NCBI GenBank assembly: GCA_964384485.1
Contig: CAYLLE010000001.1
Span: 1 to 64,000 of the forward strand
Direction: 5' to 3'
Length of the DNA: 64,000 nucleotides
From: CAYLLE01 sp964384485
GTDB taxonomy: Bacteria > Spirochaetota > Spirochaetia > CAYLLE01
Under the pieces are notes generated by a model. The model was not told the origin of the DNA and searched no databases. It saw nothing but the letters and a program-made list of their open reading frames with translations. The position numbers and the translations under genes are program-made. How positions within the stretch are numbered: the first letter of the stretch is position 1; the number at the start of each line of letters is the position of its first letter. Shown in pieces: positions 1 to 8,676 of this stretch.

Positions 1-7
1 CCTATTA

Positions 8-258
8 TTGTCTAAAGATCAATTCCCCGGCTCACTATTCCGCCGCCGGGACTATGCGTCCGAGAATACCGATTAAAACACGGATTCTTTCAGACACAAG
101 ATTTAATAAGTAGCATTTTTTGGTTATTCTGTCAACCCCCCGAATCTCCGTTATAAAACAGGTTCGGGAAACTCATTTCAGAAAGTTTTTATCATGATCA
201 GGATGCTTACCTGCTCATGTAGGAACTGCAATTTAACAAAACTTAAATAAAGTGTCAA
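8..258 (-). promoter_or_regulatory. Two tandem leftward promoters with hairpin and boxA-like site
   Basis: The first 310 bases hold no open frame I can support. Reading leftward, P1 has TTGACA (253-258), a 17-nt spacer and TAAATT (230-235). P2 has TTGACA (130-135), a 17-nt spacer and an extended -10, TGC-TACTTA (107-112). Downstream lie a GC-rich inverted repeat around 24-51 and, at 9-21, a stretch that reads TTGATCTTTAGACA on the minus strand. That resembles the boxA antiterminator (TGCTCTTTAACA) with one inserted base. Tandem promoters, a long untranslated leader and boxA are typical of rRNA operons, so a 16S gene may lie just left of the window. The rRNA link is inference. Confidence 0.4.
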
Positions 259-310
259 CCGTAAAATTAGAAATCTAAAGGACTTCTTTAAATAATATTC
301 CGGAGCGCCT

Positions 311-1111
311 TTACGGAGCCGAATTCTTCAGTATGACGTCCACACCTTCCTTAAATCCTCTTCCGTTTGGACTTCGAGTAACAAAAGAAGGAGTGTATGT
401 CATCATCTTTAGAAACGGCGCGATATTTGAAACACCGCAAGAGTGGTTAAATTGCCTGAACATGGGCTCATCATTCGGAGAATCCCCAAAAAAGATCACC
501 TTTTCTCGGATCTCATCATCCGAAAGACTCCATAAATCCTTTAGCAGGGACATGCTCATCCCGGTTTTATCATAATCCCCAAACCATGTATTAACATGAA
601 TGGAACTGATTTTAGCCTGGGCTCCATGAGCTTCGCATATCGATTTTATCTTTTCCGCTTCGGGAATACCAAGATAAGGGGGTTCTTCCCGGAAATCTAT
701 CGCTAAATCGAACATCCGGGAAAACTGATCCTTTGCGATCCTTGTGCCGGGGACCTTTTTAAGCACATCATCTCCTACCGGCTTCAGCCGTTCCTGCGGG
801 TTATCCGCAACCGACGGATGATATATGTGTTCCACTTTTTCATCTCTGTTTAGGATAAAAGCAAATGCCCCGTTCTCTCCAACCACGGCATCTACCGGCC
901 ACTGCCGGATGATCATGTCACACCAGCCCGCAGGTCTTCCTGTTATGGGTACCACTTTGTAGCCGGCCCGTTTTAATTGCCATAATGCGCAAAATGCTTC
1001 GGGAAGCAGCCTGTTTTCTGCGGTCAGGGTATCATCGATGTCGGTCATGACAATCTCTATCTTCCCACAGACTTCAGCAGATATGTTTTCGATAAGCCGG
1101 GGAGGGGTCAT
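311..1111 (-). CDS. HAD-IIB family phosphatase
   Basis: Predicted cytosolic phosphatase of the haloacid dehalogenase superfamily, subclass IIB (Cof and sucrose-phosphatase-like). Motif I is D24-I-D26-D-T, motif II is T57 in PITGR, motif III is probably K182, and motif IV is the FFGDSPND run with D210 and D214. The 266-residue length fits a IIB cap domain between motifs II and III. The ATG overlaps the stop codon of pgsA by 4 nt (ATGA), so the two genes are co-transcribed and translationally coupled. That position makes a phosphatase acting on phosphatidylglycerolphosphate or another lipid-pathway phosphoester tempting, but nothing in the sequence fixes the substrate. Confidence 0.85.
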   Translation of the reverse strand: MTPPRLIENISAEVCGKIEIVMTDIDDTLTAENRLLPEAFCALWQLKRAGYKVVPITGRPAGWCDMIIRQWPVDAVVGENGAFAFILNRDEKVEHIYHPSVADNPQERLKPVGDDVLKKVPGTRIAKDQFSRMFDLAIDFREEPPYLGIPEAEKIKSICEAHGAQAKISSIHVNTWFGDYDKTGMSMSLLKDLWSLSDDEIREKVIFFGDSPNDEPMFRQFNHSCGVSNIAPFLKMMTYTPSFVTRSPNGRGFKEGVDVILKNSAP

Positions 1112-1701
1112 TTCTTTTCAGCTTTTCCGGATCGGTGATTTTTAAAGACAACCAAATAATCGATAAAAGAAATAACAGCGAATAAAACTGCCGTCCCGAA
1201 AATGACAACTCCGGCGATCCCGATATACTCAAGATATTTTCCATCAAAGCCGATCCGGTCTAAAAATACATAAAGAATACCCGCGCCCGCGGCAAACGCG
1301 TAAAAGAGAGACTTAATTTTACCGCCTTTGCGGGCAGCCAGGGCTATTCCCCTCCGGATAAGCAGAAGCCGGATGAATATTATCGAAATTTCCCGGTATA
1401 AAAAGAGAAGAAACAGCCATGAGGGAAAGAGCTGATCCACAGTGAAACACAGGAAAAACGTTGTTCTGGTTATCACATCAGAGAAAGGATCAAGAACCTT
1501 ACCAATGTCGGAGGTTAGATTCTGCTGCCTGGCTATATAACCGTCCAGTAAGTCGGATATTTCCATTCCAAGGAATAGAACAGCCAGAGCCACTGCGGAA
1601 GCAATATAAAAAGATCCGGTCCATTGAGGCAGAAAATAGATTATATAAAATAACGGAGCAAAAACGAACCGCATTATAGAAAGTTTATTCGGTAAATTCA
1701 C
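1108..1701 (-). CDS. pgsA: CDP-alcohol phosphatidyltransferase, probable phosphatidylglycerophosphate synthase
   Basis: Integral membrane enzyme that transfers a phosphatidyl group from CDP-diacylglycerol to an alcohol, probably glycerol 3-phosphate, giving the precursor of phosphatidylglycerol. The full CDP-alcohol phosphotransferase signature is present: D50-x2-D53-G-x2-A-R-x8-G67-x3-D71-x3-D75, with several hydrophobic helices around it and the usual length of about 200 residues. The start is GTG. The N terminus MNLPNKLSIMRF aligns with typical PgsA starts, and an in-frame TAG lies just upstream. There is no Shine-Dalgarno. A TTGACA/TAGCAT promoter ends 6 nt before the GTG, which predicts a leaderless mRNA. 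A phosphatidylinositol or other alcohol specificity cannot be excluded. Confidence 0.85.
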   Translation of the reverse strand: MNLPNKLSIMRFVFAPLFYIIYFLPQWTGSFYIASAVALAVLFLGMEISDLLDGYIARQQNLTSDIGKVLDPFSDVITRTTFFLCFTVDQLFPSWLFLLFLYREISIIFIRLLLIRRGIALAARKGGKIKSLFYAFAAGAGILYVFLDRIGFDGKYLEYIGIAGVVIFGTAVLFAVISFIDYLVVFKNHRSGKAEKK

Positions 1702-1707
1702 AGTTTG

Positions 1708-1736
1708 ATGCTATTGTTCTTAAGGGACGGTGTCAA
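1708..1736 (-). promoter_or_regulatory. pgsA promoter, predicted leaderless
   Basis: On the minus strand: TTGACA (1731-1736), 17-nt spacer, TAGCAT (1708-1713), then six bases and the GTG start codon. The predicted transcription start coincides with the G of GTG. Confidence 0.65.
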
Positions 1737-1755
1737 CAGGTATTCCTAAGTTTTC

Positions 1756-3762
1756 CTAAGTAGAATCAGCAAGCAGTGAATTTAACACCGATACAGCCGA
1801 TATACTTTCCGTAGAGAGAGATGTGCCGTCACCGTTTACAGTATTGATTGATTTAACATCCATCCCCCGGGACCGAAGCTCAGAAATAATTTGCGGGATA
1901 TCGGTGTATTTCAGAATTTCCGGAACAAACATTGAAGAAGACCAAACATAATCCTGAGCTTCCAGAAGACTCATGAACGAGCTTAAGCCGCCGTCCAGGA
2001 CAGCTCCTCCGATATCGGGCAGTACGGCCGCGGCAAACAGCACGGGAACCGCCGCCGCGCCTTTTCCGTAGAGAACGACATCTTTGAAGTCAAAACCGTT
2101 CTCTTCCCGCAGCTTTTTTATCAACTCAACTAAACAATATGTCCGCAGAGGCATGACCCCTTCTCCGGAAGCATTGGAAATATAGCTCCAGAGCCTGTCC
2201 GCGCCTCCCCAGGGAGCCGCGGTAAAGGGAATCAGGGACCCTGCGGTATCTCCTGTACCGGGCAGATCGGGTAAAACAACATTCGGATGGGGAATGTGCG
2301 CATCCCGATTAATCATCCCTGAAATCTGAACAGCCGGTGCCCCGGATTCCAGCAGACTCTTGCGTCCGTTTCCGGACAGCATGAATACCCATTTCTGTTT
2401 TCCGTATTTTTTTAACGGAGTGAGCAGAGAACCTGGAGTCTCCAAGATTAGGGAGTTTCCCATGGCGGACTTCTTTTCGGCGGTGAAAAGGAGCTCACGG
2501 TAATCCAGTGTCCACATTTGAAGCGGCAGGGAATACTTCATTGAGACTTTTTCAAATTTGGGAATCAGGGAAGTCAACCGTGAAAGCGGATTTCCGGTTC
2601 GGGATTTATTCCGTGCTTCCGCTAAGGTCAGGGTGTATGTGTTTTCCCGTTCCGGGGGAAAACAGCGGAGCATTTCCCGTTCTAAAAGAGGAAAGTCAGC
2701 AGGATCCAGTTCCTTATACGTTTCATCCTTTTTCAGGACCCATTTTGCCATCCAGCCGGAAAATTGTACTACTTGCTTTAAAGTATACGCGTGACCGCAA
2801 TTGTCCTGGAAAAAATCAAACCGGTCTGAAAAACCGACAGCCTTATAAAAAGAACGGATCCCATTCACAATACGTGTAGTTTTTTCCGGATCAAATATTT
2901 CATCTCCAACCCCCGCCATATAGAGAAGAGGCGTGGGGAGTGATGCCGCGGCGATATCCGGTCCGTCAATGCCTTCAGGAAACCGCCCGTACCACATTAT
3001 TTCGGGGCAGCCCGCGTACCGGCTGCCCACGGGATGATCCCCTGCGTAGGTTATGCAGCAGCTTGGTCCTTGACAGGCGATCCTTTTATCAAAAATCGAC
3101 GCAAAAAGGGTAGTTACTCCTCCTCCGCTCACTCCGGTCATTCCGACGCCGTTATCTAAATAGACATCATTCCGCGTTTCCAGATAGTCGATACACCGGA
3201 GACTATCCAGCACAAAGTATCGGTTAAAGGCATGGCCGGTGAGATAGCAGCGGACACCGTCATGAAAATGATCATTTCCGGCCTGCTTCTCGGAAGCCTG
3301 GCCGGGAGGATCAAATGTAATAGCGATGAAACCTAAAGAGGCAAATGCCCTGGCGGAAATTTGATAATTCGCGAACTGTTTCCCGCTGTGCCCGACCGGA
3401 ATTACCACAGCGGGAAAGGGACCCTTACCTTTCGGTATAAAAACTGTTCCATTCACCTTCCATCCGGGAAATGAATCAAAAAGCAGATTTTCCACAGTGC
3501 AGTCCGGGAGATGAAACCGGCTGACAAGCTGAGTTTTCAATGGTCCGCCCTTAGGTCCCGCCGGCATCGGCCCGAATGCCCTGCGAATGGAAGCCCGTAT
3601 CGTGTCGAGATACTCTGCCGGGTTGTCTGCTTCTAAGGCCCGGGCACGTTTTATAGCGGCATGCTCAAGCATATCGACGGCGCTGTTGACAATATACCGT
3701 GTAAACATGTCTCTCGGATCGGTCCGCATCGGGACGGGTAAGGGGAAATTATCATATTTCAT
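1756..3762 (-). CDS. Large alpha/beta-hydrolase, acetyl xylan esterase-like
   Basis: The N-terminal half is an intact alpha/beta-hydrolase. The nucleophile is S212 in GVSGGG, the likely acid is D287 in GVGDEIFD, the likely catalytic His is H324 in NCGHAYT, and GHSGK near 124-128 may form the oxyanion region. Residues from about 420 to 668 resemble a second, degenerate hydrolase-like half without an obvious GxSxG. No signal peptide is visible, so it is probably cytosolic. The start overlaps the stop of the upstream beta-helix lipoprotein by 4 nt. That pairing suggests deacylation of a plant- or algal-type polysaccharide or its oligomers. The substrate is inferred only from family and context. 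Confidence 0.7.
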   Translation of the reverse strand: MKYDNFPLPVPMRTDPRDMFTRYIVNSAVDMLEHAAIKRARALEADNPAEYLDTIRASIRRAFGPMPAGPKGGPLKTQLVSRFHLPDCTVENLLFDSFPGWKVNGTVFIPKGKGPFPAVVIPVGHSGKQFANYQISARAFASLGFIAITFDPPGQASEKQAGNDHFHDGVRCYLTGHAFNRYFVLDSLRCIDYLETRNDVYLDNGVGMTGVSGGGVTTLFASIFDKRIACQGPSCCITYAGDHPVGSRYAGCPEIMWYGRFPEGIDGPDIAAASLPTPLLYMAGVGDEIFDPEKTTRIVNGIRSFYKAVGFSDRFDFFQDNCGHAYTLKQVVQFSGWMAKWVLKKDETYKELDPADFPLLEREMLRCFPPERENTYTLTLAEARNKSRTGNPLSRLTSLIPKFEKVSMKYSLPLQMWTLDYRELLFTAEKKSAMGNSLILETPGSLLTPLKKYGKQKWVFMLSGNGRKSLLESGAPAVQISGMINRDAHIPHPNVVLPDLPGTGDTAGSLIPFTAAPWGGADRLWSYISNASGEGVMPLRTYCLVELIKKLREENGFDFKDVVLYGKGAAAVPVLFAAAVLPDIGGAVLDGGLSSFMSLLEAQDYVWSSSMFVPEILKYTDIPQIISELRSRGMDVKSINTVNGDGTSLSTESISAVSVLNSLLADST

Positions 3763-5282
3763 TTTATACTCTCCTGATATTCAAAAGCTCCAATGTCAAA
3801 TACACCGGCAACTCCCGCTGGATTTCCCGTAAAATCCCGCATGTCCTCGTCAATTGCCGGAGTCGTTCCTTGATCTATAAGCAGAGAGTTTCTTTCCGGC
3901 CGAAAAACATACGCTGTCCTTCGGTCCGGACTGATCCCGTCAAAAGGACCGGAAACCCCTGCCGCGGCAGCTTCAGCCGGATTCATAAGGAAGTCATTTT
4001 CCATGATTTCCGTTTTAGTAAGGTATTCCGAGATGACCAGATTATTAAAAAAACGGAAGGATTCAGCAGTTCCCTTAACAATTTTCTGATTTTTTTCTTT
4101 CAAATACAGGGTATTATTATAGACTGAAACTTCTTTTACCGGTCCAAGGGTCCGAAAAACTGCGTTAGAAGCGGGAACTGCCACATTATAACGGATTTGG
4201 GTGCGCCGGTTATATACACCGTCCGAAGCACTCCCGGCCAATGAACAGAATCCTCCATGATTCATGAGAGAAAAATTTTGTTCGATAATAGTGTTATAAG
4301 AAAAATAATCTAAAAGCACAGCCGGAGATTGGGTATCCTGAATTCCATGAACGGTATTCCTGCGGATAACCGTATTTCTGCTGTCAAACAGAGTGATACC
4401 CCCGGACGAGAAGATACTTTCCATCCCGCAGACATCAGTTATTGTATTATCAAGTATAAGTCCATCATCTAAGGCCGAAATACTGATACCCGATGAAGAA
4501 GTGTTCTTGATTTTGTTACCGGTGAAAACAGCATTTTCAGACGGGTATGAATATTCCTCACCTCTCCAGCGGTTCCAGACAGAGGTAAACAGTATTCCCG
4601 CACCTTTAATATTTTCAATCTCGTTTTCATATATCCGGACATCGGTAAACCTTGATTTCACGAACTCAGAACGGGCGAGAAATCCGATGCCGGCAGTTGA
4701 ATGATCCGGGTTATCAGGGTCTCCATTATTGACACCATCAATTCTGCAATGATCAATACTAATATTTGATACGTTTTTTTCTGCGGCATGAATCAAAATA
4801 CCGTAATTACTTGTCTCGAGGGATGAGGAGTTTGATACCTCCAGATTCCGCAGAACCCACCCGGAACTGTCTTTAAGATAAACAGCCGTGTTAGAGTTAT
4901 CAGCCTGAATTACCGGTTTTTCTCCTCTGCCGTAAGAACCCACATAAACCGGACGATCCCGGCTGCCGCCGCCGGACAAAACTAACGCTCCTTTCCACAC
5001 TCCGGACCTCCGGAAGAGAACAGCTTCACCTGCTTTAAAAAAATGACTGTTCACCGCCGAAAGTGATTTCCAGGGGAATTCCCTGGAGCCCACATTACCG
5101 TCATTCCCATTCACATGGTCAACATAGTAAACCTTGGTATAGAGAGATTCATCTATCGGCACAGGAGGAAGTAAATTACATCCGGAAAAAAATAAAATCA
5201 GAAAGATAGCTCCCCAAACAAGGGCAGTACATGATATTTTTTCTGGTTTGAATTTAATCCCTTTATCATTATAATAATTCAT
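3759..5282 (-). CDS. Right-handed parallel beta-helix lipoprotein
   Basis: Predicted surface or periplasmic lipoprotein. The N terminus has a hydrophobic segment (about 20-32) ending in the lipobox FSGC with C35 as the lipidated residue. Next comes the opening motif typical of DUF1565/Pel9A-like proteins (YYVDHVNGNDGN), then repeated beta-helix coils rich in N-x-I and GI/NT turns up to about 440. Such proteins bind or cleave acidic polysaccharides such as pectins and alginates. I see no clear catalytic signature, so binding or lyase activity stays open. It is first in an operon with the esterase downstream. The start has only a weak AGG ribosome site. Confidence 0.75.
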   Translation of the reverse strand: MNYYNDKGIKFKPEKISCTALVWGAIFLILFFSGCNLLPPVPIDESLYTKVYYVDHVNGNDGNVGSREFPWKSLSAVNSHFFKAGEAVLFRRSGVWKGALVLSGGGSRDRPVYVGSYGRGEKPVIQADNSNTAVYLKDSSGWVLRNLEVSNSSSLETSNYGILIHAAEKNVSNISIDHCRIDGVNNGDPDNPDHSTAGIGFLARSEFVKSRFTDVRIYENEIENIKGAGILFTSVWNRWRGEEYSYPSENAVFTGNKIKNTSSSGISISALDDGLILDNTITDVCGMESIFSSGGITLFDSRNTVIRRNTVHGIQDTQSPAVLLDYFSYNTIIEQNFSLMNHGGFCSLAGSASDGVYNRRTQIRYNVAVPASNAVFRTLGPVKEVSVYNNTLYLKEKNQKIVKGTAESFRFFNNLVISEYLTKTEIMENDFLMNPAEAAAAGVSGPFDGISPDRRTAYVFRPERNSLLIDQGTTPAIDEDMRDFTGNPAGVAGVFDIGAFEYQESIK

Positions 5283-5305
5283 ATATACCTGTTATTTTGA
5301 AAAAG

Positions 5306-5320
5306 CAGTATGTTATACTG
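5306..5320. promoter_or_regulatory. Perfect dyad in a divergent promoter region
   Basis: CAGTAT-GTT-ATACTG is a perfect 6-bp inverted repeat with a 3-bp spacer, between the divergent beta-helix and ComFB genes. A plus-strand -10 candidate, TATACT (5314-5319), lies inside it, so a bound protein could block transcription. No good -35 pairs with it. Confidence 0.35.
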
Positions 5321-5357
5321 ATACCATAGCTTAAAACTCTTGGGAAGGTTCCTATTC

Positions 5358-6065
5358 ATGAAGCTTAAAAATTATCAAGAAGATGTTGTTCTTAAAGCAA
5401 TTGAAATCGCGCTGGAAGATCAAAAAGAATACAGTGAAGACGAAGTATTTATTAATGATATTGCGGCATATGTGCTGAACAGAATGCCGCCGAAATATAT
5501 TATGAGTGAACGCGGTTTCACAAGATTAGCTGAAGAGCATTATATCGAATCAGATGATGATGAAAATCTCGTAAATGTAATTGAGCTGATGATTCTTATT
5601 AACAAAGGAATCGAACTCGTTAAAAAAAGAAGGAAAATAGCCAAATCTAATGCCGAGACCGATAAAGAGGCAAAAGCAACAATCAGAGACGGCGAGATAG
5701 AATATATACACAATTTTCCCCAGATCGTCGGCAAGGTTCTTGACAAAAAGACAAAGAAACCCGTATTAGACGCGACCATCACCTTGAAAATTAACGGTAA
5801 ACTTAGTGACCCCGCGGAGCCGGGCTGGATAAATCCTTATACGACAAATGCCCAGACAAACGGACTGTTCAGCTTCTGGCCGAGGGCAAAAAAAAGCAGT
5901 AAAAGCTCAGAAACCTTTCACCTAAAAATTGAGGTTGAACATAACGATTTTGACACAGCCGTATATGAAAAAGAGGTCAACACCAAGGGAACTCTTCATG
6001 TAAAAGAGTCAATAGCAACCGATGCTGTTATAAGTGTTCCCACGATCTATTTGATCAGTAAATAG
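5358..6065 (+). CDS. ComFB-domain protein fused to a carboxypeptidase-regulatory-like domain
   Basis: Residues 1-90 match the late-competence ComFB fold: NYQEDVVLKAI, then a FINDIAAYVLNRMPPKYIMS block with the conserved N-R-x-P-P-x-Y core. ComFB-domain proteins have been reported as cyclic-dinucleotide receptors in other bacteria. The C-terminal part (about 120-215) reads as a beta-sandwich of the carboxypeptidase regulatory/CnaB type: GKVLDKKTKKPVLDATITL, later QTNGLFSF. A charged linker (about 88-115) joins the two. I chose ATG 5358 because GGGAAGG lies 9 nt upstream; an in-frame ATG at 5340 has no such site. No signal peptide is seen. The function of the fusion is unknown. Confidence 0.7.
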   Translation: MKLKNYQEDVVLKAIEIALEDQKEYSEDEVFINDIAAYVLNRMPPKYIMSERGFTRLAEEHYIESDDDENLVNVIELMILINKGIELVKKRRKIAKSNAETDKEAKATIRDGEIEYIHNFPQIVGKVLDKKTKKPVLDATITLKINGKLSDPAEPGWINPYTTNAQTNGLFSFWPRAKKSSKSSETFHLKIEVEHNDFDTAVYEKEVNTKGTLHVKESIATDAVISVPTIYLISK

Positions 6066-6079
6066 ACAGGAGCAGTTCA

Positions 6080-6757
6080 ATGAAAAAAGTATTAGCCTTC
6101 TCTCTGATTCTTTTAATTTTCGGTGTTATATCCGCCGGTGCTATCGGCATGAACTTTTCCCTATTCATCCCCCGGCACGGATATCTCTCCGTACCCGTTT
6201 CTCCCGTTTCACTCCGGGATATCGGAATAAGCTTCGGAAAATATTTTGGTATTGCCACGGCAATATCTCTGGATTCAATCGCGGGCATGGCGATAAAAGA
6301 TTCTTCCGGCAATCTGCTTGGAGAAGGTCCCATGGCCGGACCGTTCCTGTCGTCAAACGGCTCCATCTATGCCAAAATCAACATACCCATTAAAAGCATC
6401 GAAATTACCGCCCGGGGCGGTGTATTCGGTTTTTATAACTCCAATTTCAGACTCCTGACCGGCAACATCGACCGGTACATCGCATCCAGGGACGGATACA
6501 ATTCGGTAACCTCTGATTTTGAATCCGAAGGGAAATTCGGCTGGGGATATGTTTTCGGAGGCAGCCTCACCTACTGGTTCGGTCCCATCGGTATTTCTGC
6601 AGGGGCCAACTACTACCTGGGAAAAGCGGCTCTTTCTCTTACCGGTCAGTATTATCATGACGGGACCCTTGAATCCGCGCCGCCGGCATATCTGCAGAAT
6701 GTTTATCTCGATTACAGCGGCCTCGAAATAATTATCGGCGGTTCATACAAGCTTTAA
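6080..6757 (+). CDS. Secreted protein, possible small outer-membrane beta-barrel
   Basis: An unrecognised 225-residue protein with a clear cleavable signal peptide (residues 1 to about 22, MKKVLAFSLILLIFG then ISAGA). The mature part is rich in Gly, Ser, Tyr and Phe with alternating hydrophobic strands (FGWGYVFGGSLTYWF and others). It ends in a strand, LEIIIGGSYKL, resembling the last strand of a barrel. AGGAG precedes the ATG at 6080. It lies 14 nt after the ComFB fusion gene and is probably co-transcribed with it. Outer-membrane location is inference from composition. Confidence 0.6.
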   Translation: MKKVLAFSLILLIFGVISAGAIGMNFSLFIPRHGYLSVPVSPVSLRDIGISFGKYFGIATAISLDSIAGMAIKDSSGNLLGEGPMAGPFLSSNGSIYAKINIPIKSIEITARGGVFGFYNSNFRLLTGNIDRYIASRDGYNSVTSDFESEGKFGWGYVFGGSLTYWFGPIGISAGANYYLGKAALSLTGQYYHDGTLESAPPAYLQNVYLDYSGLEIIIGGSYKL

Positions 6758-6825
6758 TCACCACCGTTCCATCACTTATTTCACTCTATTAATGGTTATC
6801 GCTATATTCAATGTAGGAGGTAACC

Positions 6826-7821
6826 ATGAATTACAAACAGTTGGGAAGAACCGGAGTCAAGGTTAGTGAATTATGCCTGGGATGCATGATGTTCGGCGGA
6901 AAGACTTCGCCGGAAGATTCATATTCGATAATCGACAAAGCGATTGATGCCGGAATCAATTTTATCGATACCGCCAATGTGTATGTCCGGGGACGCAGTG
7001 AAGAAGTAACCGGAGAGGCCCTGAAGCGAAACGGAAAACGGAACAGTATTGTTCTGGCTACCAAGGTTCACGGAACGATGGATGACGATGATCCTAATAT
7101 GCACGGCAACAGCCGCAGACACATCATCGAGCAGTGCGACGCCAGTCTGAAGCGGCTTCAGACAGACTATATTGACCTTTATCAGATCCACCGGCCCCAA
7201 TCAGACGTTCCCGTGGACGAAACCCTCCGGGCTTTGGATGATCTGATACGTCAGGGAAAGGTGCGCTATATCGGAACCAGTACTTTTTCCGCCTGGCAGG
7301 CTGTTGAATCGCAGTGGTATTCAGAAAAGTACGGTCTTAACCGTTTTGTCACTGAACAGCCCCCCTATAATTTGCTGGACAGAAGAATCGAGCGTGAACT
7401 TCTTCCTATGGCTGAAACCTACGGTTACGGTATTATTCCGTGGAGTCCCCTAGGCGGCGGGCTCTTGACAGGGAAGTACAAACGGAACGAACCCGCACCG
7501 AAGGGCAGCCGTTTCGAAGGACGGGAAGAAAGTTCCAGGTACAGTGACCGGCTTTTTGACGTGCTGGAGGGGATCGAACCGATGGCTAAAGAAAAAGGAG
7601 CATCCATGTCTCAATTCGCCCTGGCCTGGGTAAACTCTCATTCCGCAGTCACAAGTCCTATCATCGGACCCAGAACGATGGAACAGCTTGAGGACAATCT
7701 GAAAGCGGCAGAGATAGAAATAACCCGGGAAGATAAAGAAAAAGTAGACAAGGTGATTCCGCCGGGAACGATGGTAAGTCCTTTCTATGAAGCAGACTTC
7801 GGTCCTCACAGGTACCGTTAA
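6826..7821 (+). CDS. Aldo/keto reductase
   Basis: NADPH-dependent oxidoreductase of the aldo/keto reductase superfamily, a cytosolic (beta/alpha)8 barrel. Visible signatures are LGRTGVKVSELCLGCMMFGG at the start, the catalytic block around D47 and Y52 (FIDTANVY) and the lysine in LATKVHG. The DYIDLYQIHRP strand holds the catalytic His, and GPRTMEQLEDNL contributes to cofactor binding. The length (331) is typical of the YajO/GSP69-like subgroup. AGGAGGT sits just before the ATG. A strong terminator follows, so it is likely a single-gene unit. The substrate is not predictable. Confidence 0.93.
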   Translation: MNYKQLGRTGVKVSELCLGCMMFGGKTSPEDSYSIIDKAIDAGINFIDTANVYVRGRSEEVTGEALKRNGKRNSIVLATKVHGTMDDDDPNMHGNSRRHIIEQCDASLKRLQTDYIDLYQIHRPQSDVPVDETLRALDDLIRQGKVRYIGTSTFSAWQAVESQWYSEKYGLNRFVTEQPPYNLLDRRIERELLPMAETYGYGIIPWSPLGGGLLTGKYKRNEPAPKGSRFEGREESSRYSDRLFDVLEGIEPMAKEKGASMSQFALAWVNSHSAVTSPIIGPRTMEQLEDNLKAAEIEITREDKEKVDKVIPPGTMVSPFYEADFGPHRYR

Positions 7822-7827
7822 ATCGAG

Positions 7828-7868
7828 AATACCGCCTCAGAGCGAGTTCGCCGAGGCGGTATTTTATT
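7828..7868 (+). terminator. Intrinsic terminator of the aldo/keto reductase gene
   Basis: An 11-bp perfect stem, AATACCGCCTC (7828-7838) pairing with GAGGCGGTATT (7853-7863), is followed by a T-rich run. Confidence 0.9.
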
Positions 7869-7929
7869 CCTGCTGTTTCCAGCATCATTCCATACAGTTA
7901 TGACGGATCTATAAAAAGAGTTTCAGCCG

Positions 7930-7938
7930 TGTTATGCT
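7930..7938 (+). promoter_or_regulatory. Extended -10 of the SMUG1-like gene, predicted leaderless
   Basis: TGT-TATGCT is an extended -10 element ending 6 nt before the ATG at 7945. No -35 and no Shine-Dalgarno are apparent. Confidence 0.45.
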
Positions 7939-7944
7939 GTCTTG

Positions 7945-8676
7945 ATGAATAACACTCAGCAATTAATCATTAATGCAGCAAAGGAATTATCAGAAAACTG
8001 CGGCGCCCTTACCTTCACCAATCCTGTAACCCACGTGTATAATCCCCTCAGCTACGCCAGGAACGGGTACGAACAGTATGTCCGCCTGCTTCCTCCGGGG
8101 AAAAAGAGCCTGCTTTTTGTGGGTATGAATCCCGGACCCTGGGGAATGGCTCAAACGGGGGTCCCTTTTGGAGAAATTGAAAGTGTCCGTGAGTGGATGG
8201 GTATAGAGACGTCCATCTCCGAACCGGAAAAGCTGCATCCGAAACGCCCTGTGGAGGGGTTTAACTGCAGCCGCCGGGAGGTGAGCGGAAAGCGCTTTTG
8301 GGGATTGATGAAAAAGCGATACGGGAGCGCTTCCGATTTTTTTAATACCAGCTTTACCGCGAATTACTGTCCACTGCTGTTCTTTCAGGACGACGGCAAA
8401 AACAGAACGCCCGATAAACTTTGTAAAGAAGAGCGGGAAGCTCTGTTTCGGGTCTGCAGCAGTCACCTCGCGTCGGTGATAAAAATCCTTGATCCGGATT
8501 GGATTATCGGGATCGGTAAATTTGCCTTTGAACGGGTAAAGGAGTTAATGCAGACCGGCAGCATGAACCGCAGGGTCCTATGCATTCTTCACCCCAGTCC
8601 CGCCAACCCCCACGCAAATATAGGATGGGACAAAGCTGTTACGGAAAAGTTGAAAGAGGCGGGAATCTGGACTTAA
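7945..8676 (+). CDS. Single-strand-selective uracil-DNA glycosylase (SMUG1-like)
   Basis: Base-excision repair enzyme that removes uracil and oxidised pyrimidines from DNA. The SMUG1 hallmarks are present: FVGMNPGPWGMAQTGVPFGE (about 60-78, the water-activating and substrate pocket), NCSRREVSGKRFWG, the NYCPLLFF strand and the C-terminal HPSPANPHANIGW block. Length (243) matches the family. SMUG1 homologues are scarce in bacteria compared with Ung. I use ATG 7945 and not the in-frame TTG at 7942. The stop overlaps the stop of the convergent ROK gene by 4 bp. Confidence 0.9.
   Translation: MNNTQQLIINAAKELSENCGALTFTNPVTHVYNPLSYARNGYEQYVRLLPPGKKSLLFVGMNPGPWGMAQTGVPFGEIESVREWMGIETSISEPEKLHPKRPVEGFNCSRREVSGKRFWGLMKKRYGSASDFFNTSFTANYCPLLFFQDDGKNRTPDKLCKEEREALFRVCSSHLASVIKILDPDWIIGIGKFAFERVKELMQTGSMNRRVLCILHPSPANPHANIGWDKAVTEKLKEAGIWT

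Noticed and set aside
2508..2879. Plus-strand open frames inside the esterase gene
   Set aside because: They are antisense shadows of a well-supported gene, with no ribosome site and no recognisable domain. The same holds for many frames opposite valS, cysS, proS, pyrF-pyrE and mgtE.
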